This document shows positions 53,507 to 63,931 of a stretch of DNA of 64,000 nucleotides, piece after piece. Below the pieces are notes generated by a model, which did no database searches, was not told the DNA's origin, and saw only the letters and a program-made list of their open reading frames with translations. The DNA lies in contig CP018628.1 of assembly GCA_002271215.1 (NCBI GenBank), positions 4,539,335 to 4,603,334 of the forward strand. The letters run 5' to 3'. Position 1 is the first letter of the stretch; every line of letters starts with the position of its first letter. Both the position numbers and the translations under genes were made by a program. This stretch comes from Lelliottia jeotgali (GTDB lineage Bacteria; Pseudomonadota; Gammaproteobacteria; Enterobacterales; Enterobacteriaceae).

Positions 53507-54172
53507 TTAACGCGTAATATCCCACCCGCGCGCCTTCCACAGCTCCGGCAACTGCGCCAGATCGGTAAAGGTCGTCACTTTCGGATGGTTGATCGGCTTG
53601 TTATGTGGATCGGCGCAGAAGTAAAACACCTCCATCCCCGCATCAATCCCTGACTGCGCGCCTGCGCTGGAATCATCCACCAGAATGCAGTTCTCAACGT
53701 TCACGTTCATCGCTTTTGCGGCGTGGAACATCAGGGCCGGATCGGGCTTCCAGCGCTGGATATCGTAGCCGCTGAACAGTTTTTCCGGGAAATGGTGCAA
53801 CATTTCAAGCTTGCCGAGGGAGTGCTGCATTTTGCTGACCGGGCCGTTAGACACCACGCACATCGGCACCGTCATTGCATCGAGCAGCGCATTCGCTCCG
53901 GCAATCACTTCCAGTTCCGAGTCGAAAAGGCGTGCGACCTCGGCGCGGTAAACCGGTTCTAAGTCGGCTTTCGCCAGACTGACGCCGTGCTCAGCGTTGA
54001 TAATGTCGATGATCTCGTACAGTTTGACGCCCTTGAAGCGTTTAAATGTCTCTTCGAGATCGAGCGTAATGCCAAATTCCTGGAACATGCTGACATACGC
54101 GCGGGAACAAATGACCTCACTGTCGACCAGCGTACCGTCGCAGTCGAAAAATACCGCTTCAATTCCGGACAT
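53507..54172 (-). CDS. yieH: YieH, HAD-family 6-phosphogluconate phosphatase
   Basis: 221-aa haloacid dehalogenase-like hydrolase, same length as E. coli YieH. Motif I DCDGTLVDSEV (catalytic D10, D12), motif II VVSNG near 107, Lys in WKPDPALMF near 145, and motif III ILVDDSSAG near 168. E. coli YieH dephosphorylates 6-phosphogluconate. Start at ATG 54172 (MSGIEAVFF); an ATG six codons upstream is less likely. Divergent from adeP. Confidence 0.92.
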   Translation of the reverse strand: MSGIEAVFFDCDGTLVDSEVICSRAYVSMFQEFGITLDLEETFKRFKGVKLYEIIDIINAEHGVSLAKADLEPVYRAEVARLFDSELEVIAGANALLDAMTVPMCVVSNGPVSKMQHSLGKLEMLHHFPEKLFSGYDIQRWKPDPALMFHAAKAMNVNVENCILVDDSSAGAQSGIDAGMEVFYFCADPHNKPINHPKVTTFTDLAQLPELWKARGWDITR

Positions 54173-54221
54173 GCCTTTCCCTTTTAACAAGTTTAACGTT
54201 TACGTAATGCAGTTTTGCGAG

Positions 54222-54237
54222 ACGCAATCGTTGCCGT
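54222..54237. promoter_or_regulatory. Predicted PurR operator upstream of adeP
   Basis: ACGCAATCGTTGCCGT matches the PurR consensus ACGCAAACGTTTTCGT at 13 of 16 positions. A partial repeat CGCAAACG lies at 54267-54274. It fits the adenine permease function downstream; PurR control of E. coli yieG is, as I recall, reported. Confidence 0.6.
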
Positions 54238-54339
54238 ATAAGCAAAATCAATGAAAAAAAGTATCTCGCAAACGCGCCTATTGTCGCATTTTGGTATAGG
54301 ATAGCGACGGATTTTTCCCTCCTTGTTCGGAAACTGATG

Positions 54340-55677
54340 ATGAGCCAACAACACACTACCCAGACATCTGGTCAGGGTCTGCTTGAGCGCGTGTTTAAAC
54401 TGCGCGAGCACGGCACAACGGCACGCACCGAAGTGATCGCCGGATTTACCACCTTCCTGACGATGGTTTATATCGTTTTTGTTAACCCGCAAATTCTGGG
54501 CGTTGCTGGCATGGATACCAGCGCCGTCTTCGTTACCACCTGTCTGATCGCCGCTCTCGGCAGCATCCTGATGGGCGTGTTCGCCAACCTTCCGGTTGCT
54601 CTGGCACCGGCAATGGGTCTGAACGCCTTCTTCGCCTTCGTGGTTGTGCAGGCGATGGGCCTGCCGTGGCAAGTGGGAATGGGCGCTATCTTCTGGGGCG
54701 CTGTCGGCCTGCTGCTGCTGACCATTTTCCGCGTGCGTTACTGGATGATTGCCAATATCCCGGTGAGCCTGCGCGTGGGTATCACCAGCGGTATCGGTCT
54801 GTTCATCGGCATGATGGGTCTGAAAAACGCCGGTGTCATCGTCCCTAACCAGGATACCCTGGTGAGCATCGGTAATCTGACCTCTCACAGCGTACTGCTG
54901 GGCGTGCTGGGCTTCTTTATCATTGCGATTCTGGCCTCGCGTAATATTCACGCTGCAGTTCTGGTGTCTATTATTGTGACCACCCTGTTGGGCTGGATGC
55001 TGGGCGACGTGCATTACAACGGCATTGTCTCTGCACCACCGAGTGTGACCACCGTGATTGGCCATGTTGATCTGGCTGGCTCCTTTAACCTCGGCCTGGC
55101 GGGTGTGATTTTCTCCTTCATGCTGGTAAACCTATTCGACTCCTCAGGTACCCTTATCGGCGTGACCGATAAAGCCGGTCTGGCGGATGAGAAAGGTAAA
55201 TTCCCGCGCATGAAGCAGGCGCTGTATGTGGACAGCATCTCGTCGGTAGCGGGTTCTTTCATCGGCACCTCTTCTGTTACGGCGTACATCGAGTCCTCTT
55301 CCGGCGTCTCCGTCGGTGGCCGTACTGGTCTGACTGCTGTCGTCGTTGGCCTGCTGTTCTTGCTGGTGATTTTCCTCTCTCCGCTGGCGGGGATGGTTCC
55401 ACCGTACGCCGCCGCAGGCGCACTGATCTACGTCGGCGTGCTGATGACGTCGAGCCTGTCGCGTGTGAAGTGGGAAGATTTAACTGAAGCAGTTCCGGCG
55501 TTTGTGACTGCCGTGATGATGCCGTTTAGCTTCTCGATCACCGAAGGTATCGCCCTGGGCTTTATCTCCTACTGTGTGATGAAAATCGGTACCGGTCGTT
55601 TCCGCGAACTGAGCCCATGCGTTATCGTGGTGGCGCTGCTGTTCGTGCTGAAGATTGTGTTTATCGACGCACACTAA
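54340..55677 (+). CDS. adeP: Adenine permease AdeP (NCS2/AzgA family)
   Basis: 445-aa inner-membrane purine:H+ symporter with about 12-14 hydrophobic segments, near identical to E. coli AdeP (PurP/YieG). Family segments include GMDTSAVFVTTCL, ALAPAMGLNAFFAF and LFDSSGTLIGVTDKAGL. Two adjacent ATGs (54337, 54340) are possible; the second gives the E. coli length. Confidence 0.95.
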   Translation: MSQQHTTQTSGQGLLERVFKLREHGTTARTEVIAGFTTFLTMVYIVFVNPQILGVAGMDTSAVFVTTCLIAALGSILMGVFANLPVALAPAMGLNAFFAFVVVQAMGLPWQVGMGAIFWGAVGLLLLTIFRVRYWMIANIPVSLRVGITSGIGLFIGMMGLKNAGVIVPNQDTLVSIGNLTSHSVLLGVLGFFIIAILASRNIHAAVLVSIIVTTLLGWMLGDVHYNGIVSAPPSVTTVIGHVDLAGSFNLGLAGVIFSFMLVNLFDSSGTLIGVTDKAGLADEKGKFPRMKQALYVDSISSVAGSFIGTSSVTAYIESSSGVSVGGRTGLTAVVVGLLFLLVIFLSPLAGMVPPYAAAGALIYVGVLMTSSLSRVKWEDLTEAVPAFVTAVMMPFSFSITEGIALGFISYCVMKIGTGRFRELSPCVIVVALLFVLKIVFIDAH

Positions 55678-55694
55678 GGTGCGGTTTGTGGTGT

Positions 55695-55762
55695 CAGGTG
55701 GCGCTTCGCTTACCTGACCTACAGAAGAGTGTAGGCCCGGTAAGCGTTAGCGCCACCGGGCT
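55695..55762. repeat. REP pair between adeP and chrR
   Basis: CAGGTGGCGCTTCGCTTACCTG and GGCCCGGTAAGCGTTAGCGCC with a T-run, between convergent genes; likely also a terminator. Confidence 0.85.
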
Positions 55763-55767
55763 TTTTA

Positions 55768-56334
55768 TTAGGCTTTAACCCGCTGAATATACTCGCCAAA
55801 CGCGGTCAACTGACCGGTCAGATGATCCAGCGTGCTTTGATCTACCACTTCACCCGTCTGCGTATCAACTTTGTTCTGAATCACGCCGCCCATAAACTCC
55901 GGCTTGTTCATCACCATCGCATCCAGGAACACCAGAATCTGACGCAGATGATACTGGCAGCGTGCGCCACCAATTGCGCCCATCGAACTTGTCTGAATTA
56001 GCACCGGCTTGCCGGAAAGTGGCTGCTCCGGCAAGCGGGAAAGCCAATCGATCGCATTCTTCAGCCCACCCGGTACCGAGTAGTTATATTCAGGCGTGAC
56101 AATCACGACGCCATCGGCCTGACGAATCTGCTCTGCAAGCGCTTCCACGCTTTGCGGAAAACCCTCTTCCTGCTGAACATCGGCGTCGTACAGCGGAATA
56201 TCACCGATTGATGGCAGCGCGGAGACAACCATTCCAGCGGGGGCCAGTTTTGGCAGCGTGCGGGCAACCATCCCGTTAAATGAACCTTTGCGCAGGCTTC
56301 CCAGTAACGTAACAACTTTCAACGTATCAGACAT
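55768..56334 (-). CDS. chrR: NADPH-dependent FMN reductase / chromate and quinone reductase (YieF)
   Basis: 188-aa flavodoxin-fold enzyme that reduces quinones, chromate and other acceptors by two electrons, limiting oxidative stress. FMN loop GSLRKGSFNG near 12-21 and TPEYNYSVPGGLKNAIDWLSR near 75-95. ATG 56334 follows AAAGGAG and gives the E. coli length. It lies 37 nt downstream of yieE, on the same strand. Confidence 0.94.
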   Translation of the reverse strand: MSDTLKVVTLLGSLRKGSFNGMVARTLPKLAPAGMVVSALPSIGDIPLYDADVQQEEGFPQSVEALAEQIRQADGVVIVTPEYNYSVPGGLKNAIDWLSRLPEQPLSGKPVLIQTSSMGAIGGARCQYHLRQILVFLDAMVMNKPEFMGGVIQNKVDTQTGEVVDQSTLDHLTGQLTAFGEYIQRVKA

Positions 56335-56371
56335 GATTACTCCTTTTTCATCATGATGGCCCATGAGCGGG

Positions 56372-57118
56372 TCAGTTAAAGGTAAGAGCTTTTTCTGCCG
56401 GTAAACTGGTTAATCTCATCAGACGTGCGGCGGGTTCGTTAGCACGCGCGGGAACATCAGGAAGGCTACGCCATCCGTCGCGGCTGTCAAATTCCCAGAT
56501 TTTCAGGCGCTCGATTGCTGGGGTGACGGCAATTGACCAAATAAGCACGTCTTCGGCGTCGCTGAGCGCTTCAACGCGCGCCGCTTTGGTCGCCCGCAGG
56601 CGGCCTGAGCCGGGTAATAGCTGTAACAGTCTGGCATCGTCCACCGCGCAGCCTGAGAGCTTTTGAATACTTTGACGTAGGGTAATGAGCTGAGCTTTAG
56701 CTTCGTTGGGATCGTTTTGATTACGCACCCACAGATTTTCATTGCTCGATAACGGATAAGCGTCGTGGGCGTTGGGTCCGTGGAAGCCGCGAGTGGCGCG
56801 CTGGAGTTCCATATCCAGTCCGCAATCGCCTTCGGTTGTGAGTGCCACGCCAACGATATTCCCCGTATAGGCGATGGAAAAACGCGGCAGTTCAGGATCG
56901 GCAAAAACCGGGCGGCCTTCGGGCTGGGTGATCATCTCCGGAAGCTCGCTCGTGCCGTACAGCATGAATAACAGCTCAGCGAGTAACGCCCGTGAAGCCA
57001 GAAATCGCGAGCGTCGGTGCTCCGGGAGCTTGCGTGCTTCTTCGTGACAGGATGAGGAGAGTCTGACTGACACCAGGCGTCCTTCGGTCAGAAGTCCTCT
57101 TGCAAAATGCGTTGCCAT
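56372..57118 (-). CDS. yieE: YieE, 4'-phosphopantetheinyl transferase superfamily protein
   Basis: 248-aa protein closely matching E. coli YieE. It carries a PPTase-type segment (ASRALLAELLFMLYG, then FSIAYTGNIVGVALTTEGDCGLDMELQ with the metal-binding D-x-E near 112). Its carrier-protein target is unknown. Start ATG 57118 (MATHFARG) has GGAG 6 nt upstream; an ATG four codons earlier is less likely. Same orientation as chrR, probably co-transcribed. Confidence 0.88.
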   Translation of the reverse strand: MATHFARGLLTEGRLVSVRLSSSCHEEARKLPEHRRSRFLASRALLAELLFMLYGTSELPEMITQPEGRPVFADPELPRFSIAYTGNIVGVALTTEGDCGLDMELQRATRGFHGPNAHDAYPLSSNENLWVRNQNDPNEAKAQLITLRQSIQKLSGCAVDDARLLQLLPGSGRLRATKAARVEALSDAEDVLIWSIAVTPAIERLKIWEFDSRDGWRSLPDVPARANEPAARLMRLTSLPAEKALTFN

Positions 57119-57239
57119 TTTTCGCTCCATGATAATGGTCAGTGACAGGTTAAACGGTTACATGATTATCGCTTAACTTCGCATCTGTTTTAATCGGTAA
57201 ATCCCGTTATGAGAAGCCTGGGGACCGAACTTTACATTT

Positions 57240-58223
57240 TTAGAGGGAAAAATCGGATCTCTGACGCAGAGAATCGCAGTACAACGCCTTAATCGTCTCT
57301 TTCAGCCAGATAATTTTCGGGTTGTGGCTGTTCCGTTTATGCCAGATCAGCGTAAAGGGAACATTGAGTTTTTCGGCGAGCGCTTCGTCGATCGGTATCG
57401 GACGACTGACCAGCTTGCGCTGGTGGAGCTGATTATAGTGATGGCAATAGTGAGGCGCGGTGGCGATATAGTTATGGCCAGGCTGCGCCGCCATAAACAT
57501 CGACTGCTCAAAGCCTGGCAGGCTCAGGGCAATGTTGCGCTCGCGGCCCATCTCTCTCAGCACCTCGTCCAGCGCCCATGTGTCGCTGCGTTCCCAGAAG
57601 ATGCTGATGTGGGGATAGCGCAAAAAGGTGTCGAGATTCCACTCTTCCTGAAGCGCCGGATGATCCTTGCGCAGATAGACACAAGGTCTGTCGCTGAACA
57701 GGATTTCGTGGTCGATAAACCACGGCAGAAGCTTTAGCAATTCGCGCGAGCGCGGATGCGTTTCACGCCCGGTAAAGCCGAGATCGACCTCGCCGCGTGT
57801 AATGGCATCCAGCGAGTCGTAATCCCAGTGCCGCATCCGCACGGTCGCCTGCGGGTAGCGCTGATTCACCTGCTCAAGCAGGGCATTAAAACGGATCAGC
57901 ATTAGCGGTGTTTCCGCTGCCATTTCGAATTTCAGTCCGCTCGGCGAATCGTGATGGGGCTTGTCGAGGATCTGATTGCCGATTTGCATCCAGTCCGTCA
58001 GATCTTGCTCAAGGCTCACCGTCAGCGGTGTCGGCAGCAGGCCCAGCGGCGTTTTCACAAACAGCGGATCGTCAAACCAGTCGCGCAGTTTCGCCAGCGA
58101 TTTACTCACCGCTGACGGCGTGACGTTCATGCGTTTTGCGGCTTTGGTGACGCTGCGTTCCTGCAGCAACAGCTGCAGGCACAGTAACAGGTTAAGGTCG
58201 AGGCTGCTGATGGGCTTCTTCAT
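57240..58223 (-). CDS. yidZ: YidZ, LysR-family transcriptional regulator
   Basis: 327-aa regulator (E. coli 319 aa), reported in E. coli to contribute to anaerobic nitric oxide protection. N-terminal HTH (about 20-45, [23 protein letters not shown]) and a LysR substrate domain from about 95. The C-terminus runs about eight residues beyond the E. coli end. Its first 32 bp overlap the end of mdtL on the same strand. Confidence 0.93.
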   Translation of the reverse strand: MKKPISSLDLNLLLCLQLLLQERSVTKAAKRMNVTPSAVSKSLAKLRDWFDDPLFVKTPLGLLPTPLTVSLEQDLTDWMQIGNQILDKPHHDSPSGLKFEMAAETPLMLIRFNALLEQVNQRYPQATVRMRHWDYDSLDAITRGEVDLGFTGRETHPRSRELLKLLPWFIDHEILFSDRPCVYLRKDHPALQEEWNLDTFLRYPHISIFWERSDTWALDEVLREMGRERNIALSLPGFEQSMFMAAQPGHNYIATAPHYCHHYNQLHQRKLVSRPIPIDEALAEKLNVPFTLIWHKRNSHNPKIIWLKETIKALYCDSLRQRSDFSL

Positions 58224-59367
58224 AGTGCGCTGCGGGCTGTATCGCCATGATTAACAGGATGCAGACCATGCTACAGCCAATCAGTATCCCGATCAGCATA
58301 TTCAGCGCATTAAGACCGATCACCGCCGCCAGCCAAATCCACAGAGACGAGCCGCATACCTGAGCAATGCCCAGCGCCGAGCTGGCGACACCGGCGCGCA
58401 GTGAGAACGGCCCCAGGGCCTGGCTCATCGCCACGCCAAAACCTACCGAGAATCCCGCGCAAATCAGGGTGATACCCGCCAGCATTATGGCGTGCGAACT
58501 CGCTGTCGCCAGCACTATGCCAGCAATCAGGAACAGGATTTGCGAGGTCATCATTAGCGTGCGCTGGCTGAAAACGTTCAGGGCAAACGGCGTTGAGAAC
58601 GACACCGCCATGCTCACCATTGCGGTCAACGCCATCACCGTAGAGTACTCCCCGCGATCAAAGCCCATTGTTTCCATCAATAAGACTGGGGAAACGTTTA
58701 CATAGGTAAGAATGACGACCACGCTCAATGTGGTAATCAGCAGACGGCTGATAAAAAAGCGGTTCAGGAGCTTTTCTGTGGGCTGAATTGTCGCGGTATT
58801 GCCTGCATTATGCGAGCCAGGATGTGTCTCTTTTAGCACGGTGATGGAAAGGATAAAGACCAACAGGCCCATCACCGCCATCGTCCAGAACAGGCTCTGC
58901 CACGGCAGTTTGAGCATAATCAGATAACCGATCACCGGAGCCAGCACCGGGATGATACAAGTGATGCCGTTGAGCATGGAGAGCACTTTCGCGCGGCGCT
59001 GAGCGCTGAGGGTATCGCGCAGAATGGCAAACGCCACCACGTAACAGCCACCCGCGCCAATGCCCTGGATGAAGCGTCCTGTCAGGAACAGCGTACTGTC
59101 CTGCGCCATAGAACACAGCACAGAGGCCAGGGCGAAGATCACTGCACCGGTAATCGCCACTGGCTGTCTTCCGGCTTTGTCAGCCACTTTACCGGCAAAC
59201 ACCATCGACGATGCCATACCCGCCAGATAAGCGGAAAACGCAATGTGTAGCTGTGCCTCGCTGGCATTCAGATCGCGCGCGATGTGCGGCAAACCGACCA
59301 GATACATATCAATGCCCGATGGATAAAGCAGAACCAGTGCAAAACTACAGAACAGAAAACGCGCCAT
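58192..59367 (-). CDS. mdtL: Multidrug efflux MFS transporter MdtL
   Basis: 391-aa Bcr/CflA-type 12-helix transporter, same length as E. coli MdtL, which confers chloramphenicol tolerance when overexpressed. Motif A-like [13 protein letters not shown] near 60 and [29 protein letters not shown] near 325. ATG 59367 ([23 protein letters not shown]) gives the family length; an ATG ten codons upstream is rejected. Immediate neighbour of mnmE because tnaCAB is missing. Confidence 0.95.
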   Translation of the reverse strand: MARFLFCSFALVLLYPSGIDMYLVGLPHIARDLNASEAQLHIAFSAYLAGMASSMVFAGKVADKAGRQPVAITGAVIFALASVLCSMAQDSTLFLTGRFIQGIGAGGCYVVAFAILRDTLSAQRRAKVLSMLNGITCIIPVLAPVIGYLIMLKLPWQSLFWTMAVMGLLVFILSITVLKETHPGSHNAGNTATIQPTEKLLNRFFISRLLITTLSVVVILTYVNVSPVLLMETMGFDRGEYSTVMALTAMVSMAVSFSTPFALNVFSQRTLMMTSQILFLIAGIVLATASSHAIMLAGITLICAGFSVGFGVAMSQALGPFSLRAGVASSALGIAQVCGSSLWIWLAAVIGLNALNMLIGILIGCSMVCILLIMAIQPAAHYEEAHQQPRP

Positions 59368-59480
59368 AAACCCCCCATGAATGCAGGCTGGAAGCATAGA
59401 GGGAGAATGGGGAAGAAGCGAGTTGCCATTTGGACAATAGTGATTTCCTGTGAGGAAATCACTATTCGGTAGAAGCGGAG

Positions 59481-60845
59481 TTATTTCCCGATACAGAAGC
59501 TCGAGAAAATGCGGCCCAGCAAATCGTCGGAGGTAAATTCGCCGGTGATTTCGCTCAGGCTTTGCTGCGCCAGACGCAGTTCCTCCGCCAGTAATTCACC
59601 GGCCCAGGCACCAAGCAGCTGCGCTTTGCCCTGATCGAGGTGATTCGCGGCCTGTTCCAGCGCCTGCAGATGGCGACGGCGTGCCAGGAAGCCGCCTTCC
59701 ATGCTCGTATCAAAGCCCATGCTCTGTTTGAGATGGTTACGCAGGTCATCCACGCCTTCGCCGGTACGTGCCGACAGACGGATGAGTGAGTGACCGTTCA
59801 CATCGCTCAGGCCCAGCGTTTCGCCTGTTTTATCGGCTTTGTTACGCACCACAGTGATCGGCAGTTTAGCGGGCAGACGAGCGATAAAGTCCGGCCAGAT
59901 TTCTGCGGGATCGACCGCGTCGGTGGTGGTGCCGTCGACCATAAACAGCACGCGGTCGGCCTGCTCGATCTCCTGCCACGCGCGTTCGATACCGATGCGT
60001 TCGACTTCGTCGCTGGCGTCGCGTAGACCGGCGGTGTCGATGATGTGCAGCGGCATTCCGTCGATGTGAATGTGTTCACGCAGCACGTCGCGGGTAGTCC
60101 CGGCGATATCGGTCACGATCGCCGCTTCGCGGCCTGCGAGGGCGTTCAGCAGACTCGATTTCCCGGCGTTTGGACGACCGGCGATAACTACCTTCATCCC
60201 TTCGCGCAGCAGGCTACCCTGGCGCGCTTCGGCGCGCACGGCGTCGAGATCGGACATCACGCTGTTGAGCTGCGCTTCGATTTTGCCATCAGAGAGGAAG
60301 TCGATCTCTTCATCAGGGAAGTCGATAGCTGCTTCGACGTAGATGCGCAGGTGAGTGAGTGCTTCCACAAGATGATTCACGCGCGCGGAAAATGCACCCT
60401 GCAGTGAGTTCAGGGCAGATCGCGCCGCCTGTTCGGAGCTGGCATCGATCAGGTCGGCGATGGCTTCAGCTTGCGCCAGGTCGAGCTTGTCGTTGAGGAA
60501 TGCACGCTCGGAGAACTCGCCCGGCTTCGCAATGCGCAGCCCCGGCAAGGTTAAAATACGTTTTAACAGCAGATCAAGAATAACCGGGCCGCCGTGGCCC
60601 TGTAGTTCAAGCACGTCTTCGCCGGTAAAGGAGTTCGGGCCAGGGAACCAGAGCGCGATGCCCTGATCCAGCGCGGTGCCGTCTGCATCTTTAAACGGCA
60701 GATAGTCGGCGTAGCGCGGCTTTGGCAGTTTGCCCAGCACGGCTTCTGCCACCTCGCGCGCCTTGAGGCCGGAGATACGCAGAATGCCTACACCACCGCG
60801 TCCCGGTGGGGTTGCCTGGGCGACGATAGTGTCGTTATGGCTCAT
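59481..60845 (-). CDS. mnmE: tRNA modification GTPase MnmE (TrmE)
   Basis: 454-aa GTPase partner of MnmG in U34 modification, same length as E. coli. N-terminal folate-binding domain (about 1-118), helical domain with an embedded G domain: G1 GRPNAGKSS near 223, TTRD near 250, G3 DTAG near 270, G4 NKAD near 335. The C-terminal catalytic CIGK closes the protein. Confidence 0.97.
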   Translation of the reverse strand: MSHNDTIVAQATPPGRGGVGILRISGLKAREVAEAVLGKLPKPRYADYLPFKDADGTALDQGIALWFPGPNSFTGEDVLELQGHGGPVILDLLLKRILTLPGLRIAKPGEFSERAFLNDKLDLAQAEAIADLIDASSEQAARSALNSLQGAFSARVNHLVEALTHLRIYVEAAIDFPDEEIDFLSDGKIEAQLNSVMSDLDAVRAEARQGSLLREGMKVVIAGRPNAGKSSLLNALAGREAAIVTDIAGTTRDVLREHIHIDGMPLHIIDTAGLRDASDEVERIGIERAWQEIEQADRVLFMVDGTTTDAVDPAEIWPDFIARLPAKLPITVVRNKADKTGETLGLSDVNGHSLIRLSARTGEGVDDLRNHLKQSMGFDTSMEGGFLARRRHLQALEQAANHLDQGKAQLLGAWAGELLAEELRLAQQSLSEITGEFTSDDLLGRIFSSFCIGK

Positions 60846-60872
60846 GGAATGTCTCTTTTTAAAATGTAAAAA

Positions 60873-60898
60873 GGCGGTCAGATGACCGCCCTTTTTTT
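60873..60898. terminator. Hairpin with flanking A/T tracts between yidC and mnmE
   Basis: GGCGGTCA / TGACCGCC with A-tract on the left and T-tract on the right, so it could end transcription either way. It may limit read-through from yidC to mnmE. Confidence 0.75.
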
Positions 60899-60911
60899 AC
60901 TGTTCCTTCCG

Positions 60912-60936
60912 CCGGGTGGCGCTTCGCTTACCCGGC
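60912..60936. repeat. Single REP element after yidC
   Basis: CCGGGTGGCGC, TTCG, CTTACCCGG palindrome downstream of the yidC stop. Confidence 0.75.
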
Positions 60937-60946
60937 TTCAACCGAA

Positions 60947-62593
60947 TCAGGATTTTTTCTTTTCGCGGCTATGCAGGCCACGTTTTTCCAGACCGCGGTA
61001 GATCAGCTGCTGCTGGATGATGGTCACCAGGTTGCTGACGATATAGTACAGCACCAGACCTGACGGGAACCACAGGAAGAACACGGTGAAGATGACCGGC
61101 ATGAAGGTCATGATCTTCTGCTGCATCGGGTCGGTCACGGTGGTCGGAGACATCTTCTGAATGAAGAACATCGTCACGCCCATCAGGATCGGCAGGATGT
61201 AGTACGGGTCCTGTGCAGACAAGTCATGGATCCACAGAGCGAATGGCGCGTGGCGCAGCTCAACGGAACCCATCAGCATGTAGTACAGCGCAAGGAAGAT
61301 TGGCATCTGAATCAGCAGTGGGAAGCAACCACCCAGTGGGTTCACTTTCTCTGCTTTATACAGGGCCATCATTTCCTGGCTCTGACGCTGTTTATCATCG
61401 CCCAGACGCTCACGCATCGCTGCAATTTTTGGCTGCAGCATACGCATCTTCGCCATGGAGGTGTACTGCGCTTTGGTCAGCGGGTACATGATGCCACGAA
61501 CGATGAAGGTGATAACGATGATAGAGAAGCCCCAGTTACCCAGGAAGCTGTGGATAAACTTCAGCAGCTTGAACAGCGGCTGAGAGATGAACCACAACCA
61601 ACCGTAATCTACGGTCAGATCCAGGTGCGGTGCCACAGCAGCCATTTTGTCCTGAATTTCAGGACCGACCCACAGGGTGCTGGCTAGCTGAGCGTTTTGA
61701 CCAGGCTGTACCAGAACCGGCTGGGATTTATAGCCGATGGCGGCAATGCCATTACCCAGATTCGCGGTATAGAAGTTGTTGGTACCGTTATTATTCGGCA
61801 CCCACGCTGTTGCGAAATACTGTTGCAACATCGCAACCCAACCGCCTTTAGCACTGACGTTCAGGTTTTCGTTATCCGCGATGGTATCGAATTTGTATTT
61901 TTCGTACTTAGCATCTGGCGTGGAGTACGCCGCGCCACGGAAGGTGTGCAGCGCAAAGTTGCTGCTTCCGGTGTCGCGATGCGTCGGCAGATTGATGGAC
62001 TGTTTCAGCTGGCCAAACGTTGAAACTTCCAGTGGTTTCTCACCGGCGTTCTGTACGTTGTAGCCCACATTCACCGCATACTCACCGCGTTTCAGGGTGA
62101 AGGTTTTGGTGAAGGTGTTGCCCGCAGAGTCAGTGTAAGTCATCGGGATCGCGAGTTCGTTCTGGCCATCAGCCAGTACAAAGGTGTCACTCTCGACGTT
62201 ATACAGTGGGCGAGCGCCATTAGCCGGGTTATCCGGGCCATCACGACCGGTCAGGCCGCTCTGAGCCTGATACAGGAACTCAGGCGTCGTTTCCAGTAAC
62301 TGGAACGGCTCGTTTGACTTCAGCTCTTTCGGGTAAGTCAGCAGCAGTGCTTGCTCAATATCGCCACCACGGGTGTTGATAGTCAGCTCCAGCACATCGG
62401 TTTTCACCGTAATCTGCTTCCCTTGGCCACTGGCCGGTACGCCCTGGTCGGCGGCGCTACCCGCTGCGGTGGTCGTTGTCTGCGTGGTCTGTTGCGGCTG
62501 GGGTTGAGGATTTTTATCCTGCTCCCATGCCTGCCAGATCATGAAAGACACGAACAACAAAGCGATGACTAAAAGATTGCGTTGCGAATCCAT
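60947..62593 (-). CDS. yidC: Membrane protein insertase YidC
   Basis: 548-aa inner-membrane insertase (Oxa1 family), same length as E. coli, acting alone or with SecYEG; it inserts subunit c of the ATP synthase encoded in this window. N-terminal signal-anchor ([14 protein letters not shown]), large periplasmic domain (about 25-345), then five conserved helices including the hydrophilic-groove Arg in [15 protein letters not shown] (near 366). Basic C-terminus HSREKKKS. Confidence 0.97.
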   Translation of the reverse strand: MDSQRNLLVIALLFVSFMIWQAWEQDKNPQPQPQQTTQTTTTAAGSAADQGVPASGQGKQITVKTDVLELTINTRGGDIEQALLLTYPKELKSNEPFQLLETTPEFLYQAQSGLTGRDGPDNPANGARPLYNVESDTFVLADGQNELAIPMTYTDSAGNTFTKTFTLKRGEYAVNVGYNVQNAGEKPLEVSTFGQLKQSINLPTHRDTGSSNFALHTFRGAAYSTPDAKYEKYKFDTIADNENLNVSAKGGWVAMLQQYFATAWVPNNNGTNNFYTANLGNGIAAIGYKSQPVLVQPGQNAQLASTLWVGPEIQDKMAAVAPHLDLTVDYGWLWFISQPLFKLLKFIHSFLGNWGFSIIVITFIVRGIMYPLTKAQYTSMAKMRMLQPKIAAMRERLGDDKQRQSQEMMALYKAEKVNPLGGCFPLLIQMPIFLALYYMLMGSVELRHAPFALWIHDLSAQDPYYILPILMGVTMFFIQKMSPTTVTDPMQQKIMTFMPVIFTVFFLWFPSGLVLYYIVSNLVTIIQQQLIYRGLEKRGLHSREKKKS

Positions 62594-62595
62594 CG

Positions 62596-62853
62596 TTAGT
62601 GTTCTCTGGTATCAAATGGTCCGGGTGGGACGGGGTCGTCACCACCAGGGTGTAAAGGGTGGCATTTTAATACGCGTTTCACCGTCAACCAACTGCCTTT
62701 TATCATTCCAAACCTGCGCAATGCCTCAATTCCGTAGCTGGAACAGGTTGGAGTGAAACGACAATGCGGCCCGAGCAGCGGACTGATCAGGCGCTGATAG
62801 ACCCGAATACAGGCTATCAGGACCCTTGAGCCAGGCGACAATGGCGGCGCCAT
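62596..62853 (-). CDS. yidD: Membrane protein insertion efficiency factor YidD
   Basis: 85-aa protein with an amphipathic N-terminal helix and the family core [21 protein letters not shown] and [15 protein letters not shown]. It assists YidC-dependent insertion. It overlaps rnpA by 37 bp in another frame and lies 2 bp before yidC, the usual rpmH-rnpA-yidD-yidC arrangement. Confidence 0.95.
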   Translation of the reverse strand: MAPPLSPGSRVLIACIRVYQRLISPLLGPHCRFTPTCSSYGIEALRRFGMIKGSWLTVKRVLKCHPLHPGGDDPVPPGPFDTREH

Positions 62854-63176
62854 AGTTTTTCCAACGCTTCCGAGAGAGCACGGTTATCGAGGTCGGCAAC
62901 CCCTTTTTTAGCCACCACCACGAAATCCATTGAAGGCAGTTCATGTTGACGTAAACGGAAGCTTTCACGCGTCAGACGTTTAATCCGATTGCGTTCATGC
63001 GCACGCTTAACGTTTTTCTTGGCGACAGTTAGACCGATGCGGGGATGCCCCAGCGAATTTTGGCGGCCGAGGATGGTGATTTGCGGCGTGCCAGCCCGTT
63101 GTGGCTGCTGGAAGACGAAAGTGAAATGAGTGGGAGTTAACAAACGTAACTCCCTGGGAAATGCTAGCTTAACCAC
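62817..63176 (-). CDS. rnpA: Ribonuclease P protein component
   Basis: 119-aa basic subunit of RNase P, which matures tRNA 5' ends together with the M1 RNA. The RNR motif ([16 protein letters not shown], near 58-73) that contacts the RNA is intact. Same length as E. coli; 15 nt after rpmH. Confidence 0.97.
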   Translation of the reverse strand: MVKLAFPRELRLLTPTHFTFVFQQPQRAGTPQITILGRQNSLGHPRIGLTVAKKNVKRAHERNRIKRLTRESFRLRQHELPSMDFVVVAKKGVADLDNRALSEALEKLWRRHCRLAQGS

Positions 63177-63191
63177 CAGGGGTTAGCTTTA

Positions 63192-63344
<153 letters not shown>

Positions 63345-63433
63345 CTAAACTTGAATAAATTCACTGACTTGCGCGTATACCCGAACGATTATCGAACGAC
63401 TAACGCCTCAGCGAGGGTGATTAAAGAGGCCGG

Positions 63434-63462
63434 ATTGTAATAATTGTACACTCCGGAGTCAA
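63434..63462 (-). promoter_or_regulatory. rpmH promoter
   Basis: Minus-strand TTGACT (63457-63462), 17-bp spacer, TACAAT (63434-63439), about 100 nt upstream of rpmH. Confidence 0.78.
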
Positions 63463-63931
63463 TTCTCTTTCCTTATTTCCCGCGTATTTCCGCACGTTTT
63501 TGCGTGGAAAATGAGCAGCGTTCTGCGCGGAAGTCGAGCGTCACGCGCAGGGGGGAGGATTATACGACCTCCCAACCAAAGCGCAAGGATCGTCCAGGAT
63601 CTTCATTAGATCATTTAAGCAAAAAATTGTCTGTGCTCATTAATTTTTCCAATATGCGGGCTAAATCGTGGGGCACTCCCTTCAGGATCGATTACACTTA
63701 CCCGGTTTCGGATCTTCCTGTGGATAAATCGGGAAGAATCTGTGAGAAACAGAAGATCTCTGACGCAGTTTAGGCTATGATCCGCGGTCCTGATCGGGAT
63801 CCAAAGGGGTCTGGTCAGATAAAATTGCAGATAGCAATTCGCACGTCACCCTTTGCACAGGGTCTTGTCGACGTGTGCCAACAATCACGAATATTCAGTA
63901 TCTTTCTTTTATTGTTCGAGTGGAGTCCGCC
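63463..63931. other. dnaA upstream control region
   Basis: Contains an exact DnaA box TGTGGATAA (63719-63727), several GATC sites and TATGAT (63776-63781), which corresponds to the -10 of the E. coli dnaA P2 promoter (GGCTATGATCCGCGG context). The box position upstream of P2 is consistent with dnaA autoregulation. I could not place P1. Confidence 0.7.
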
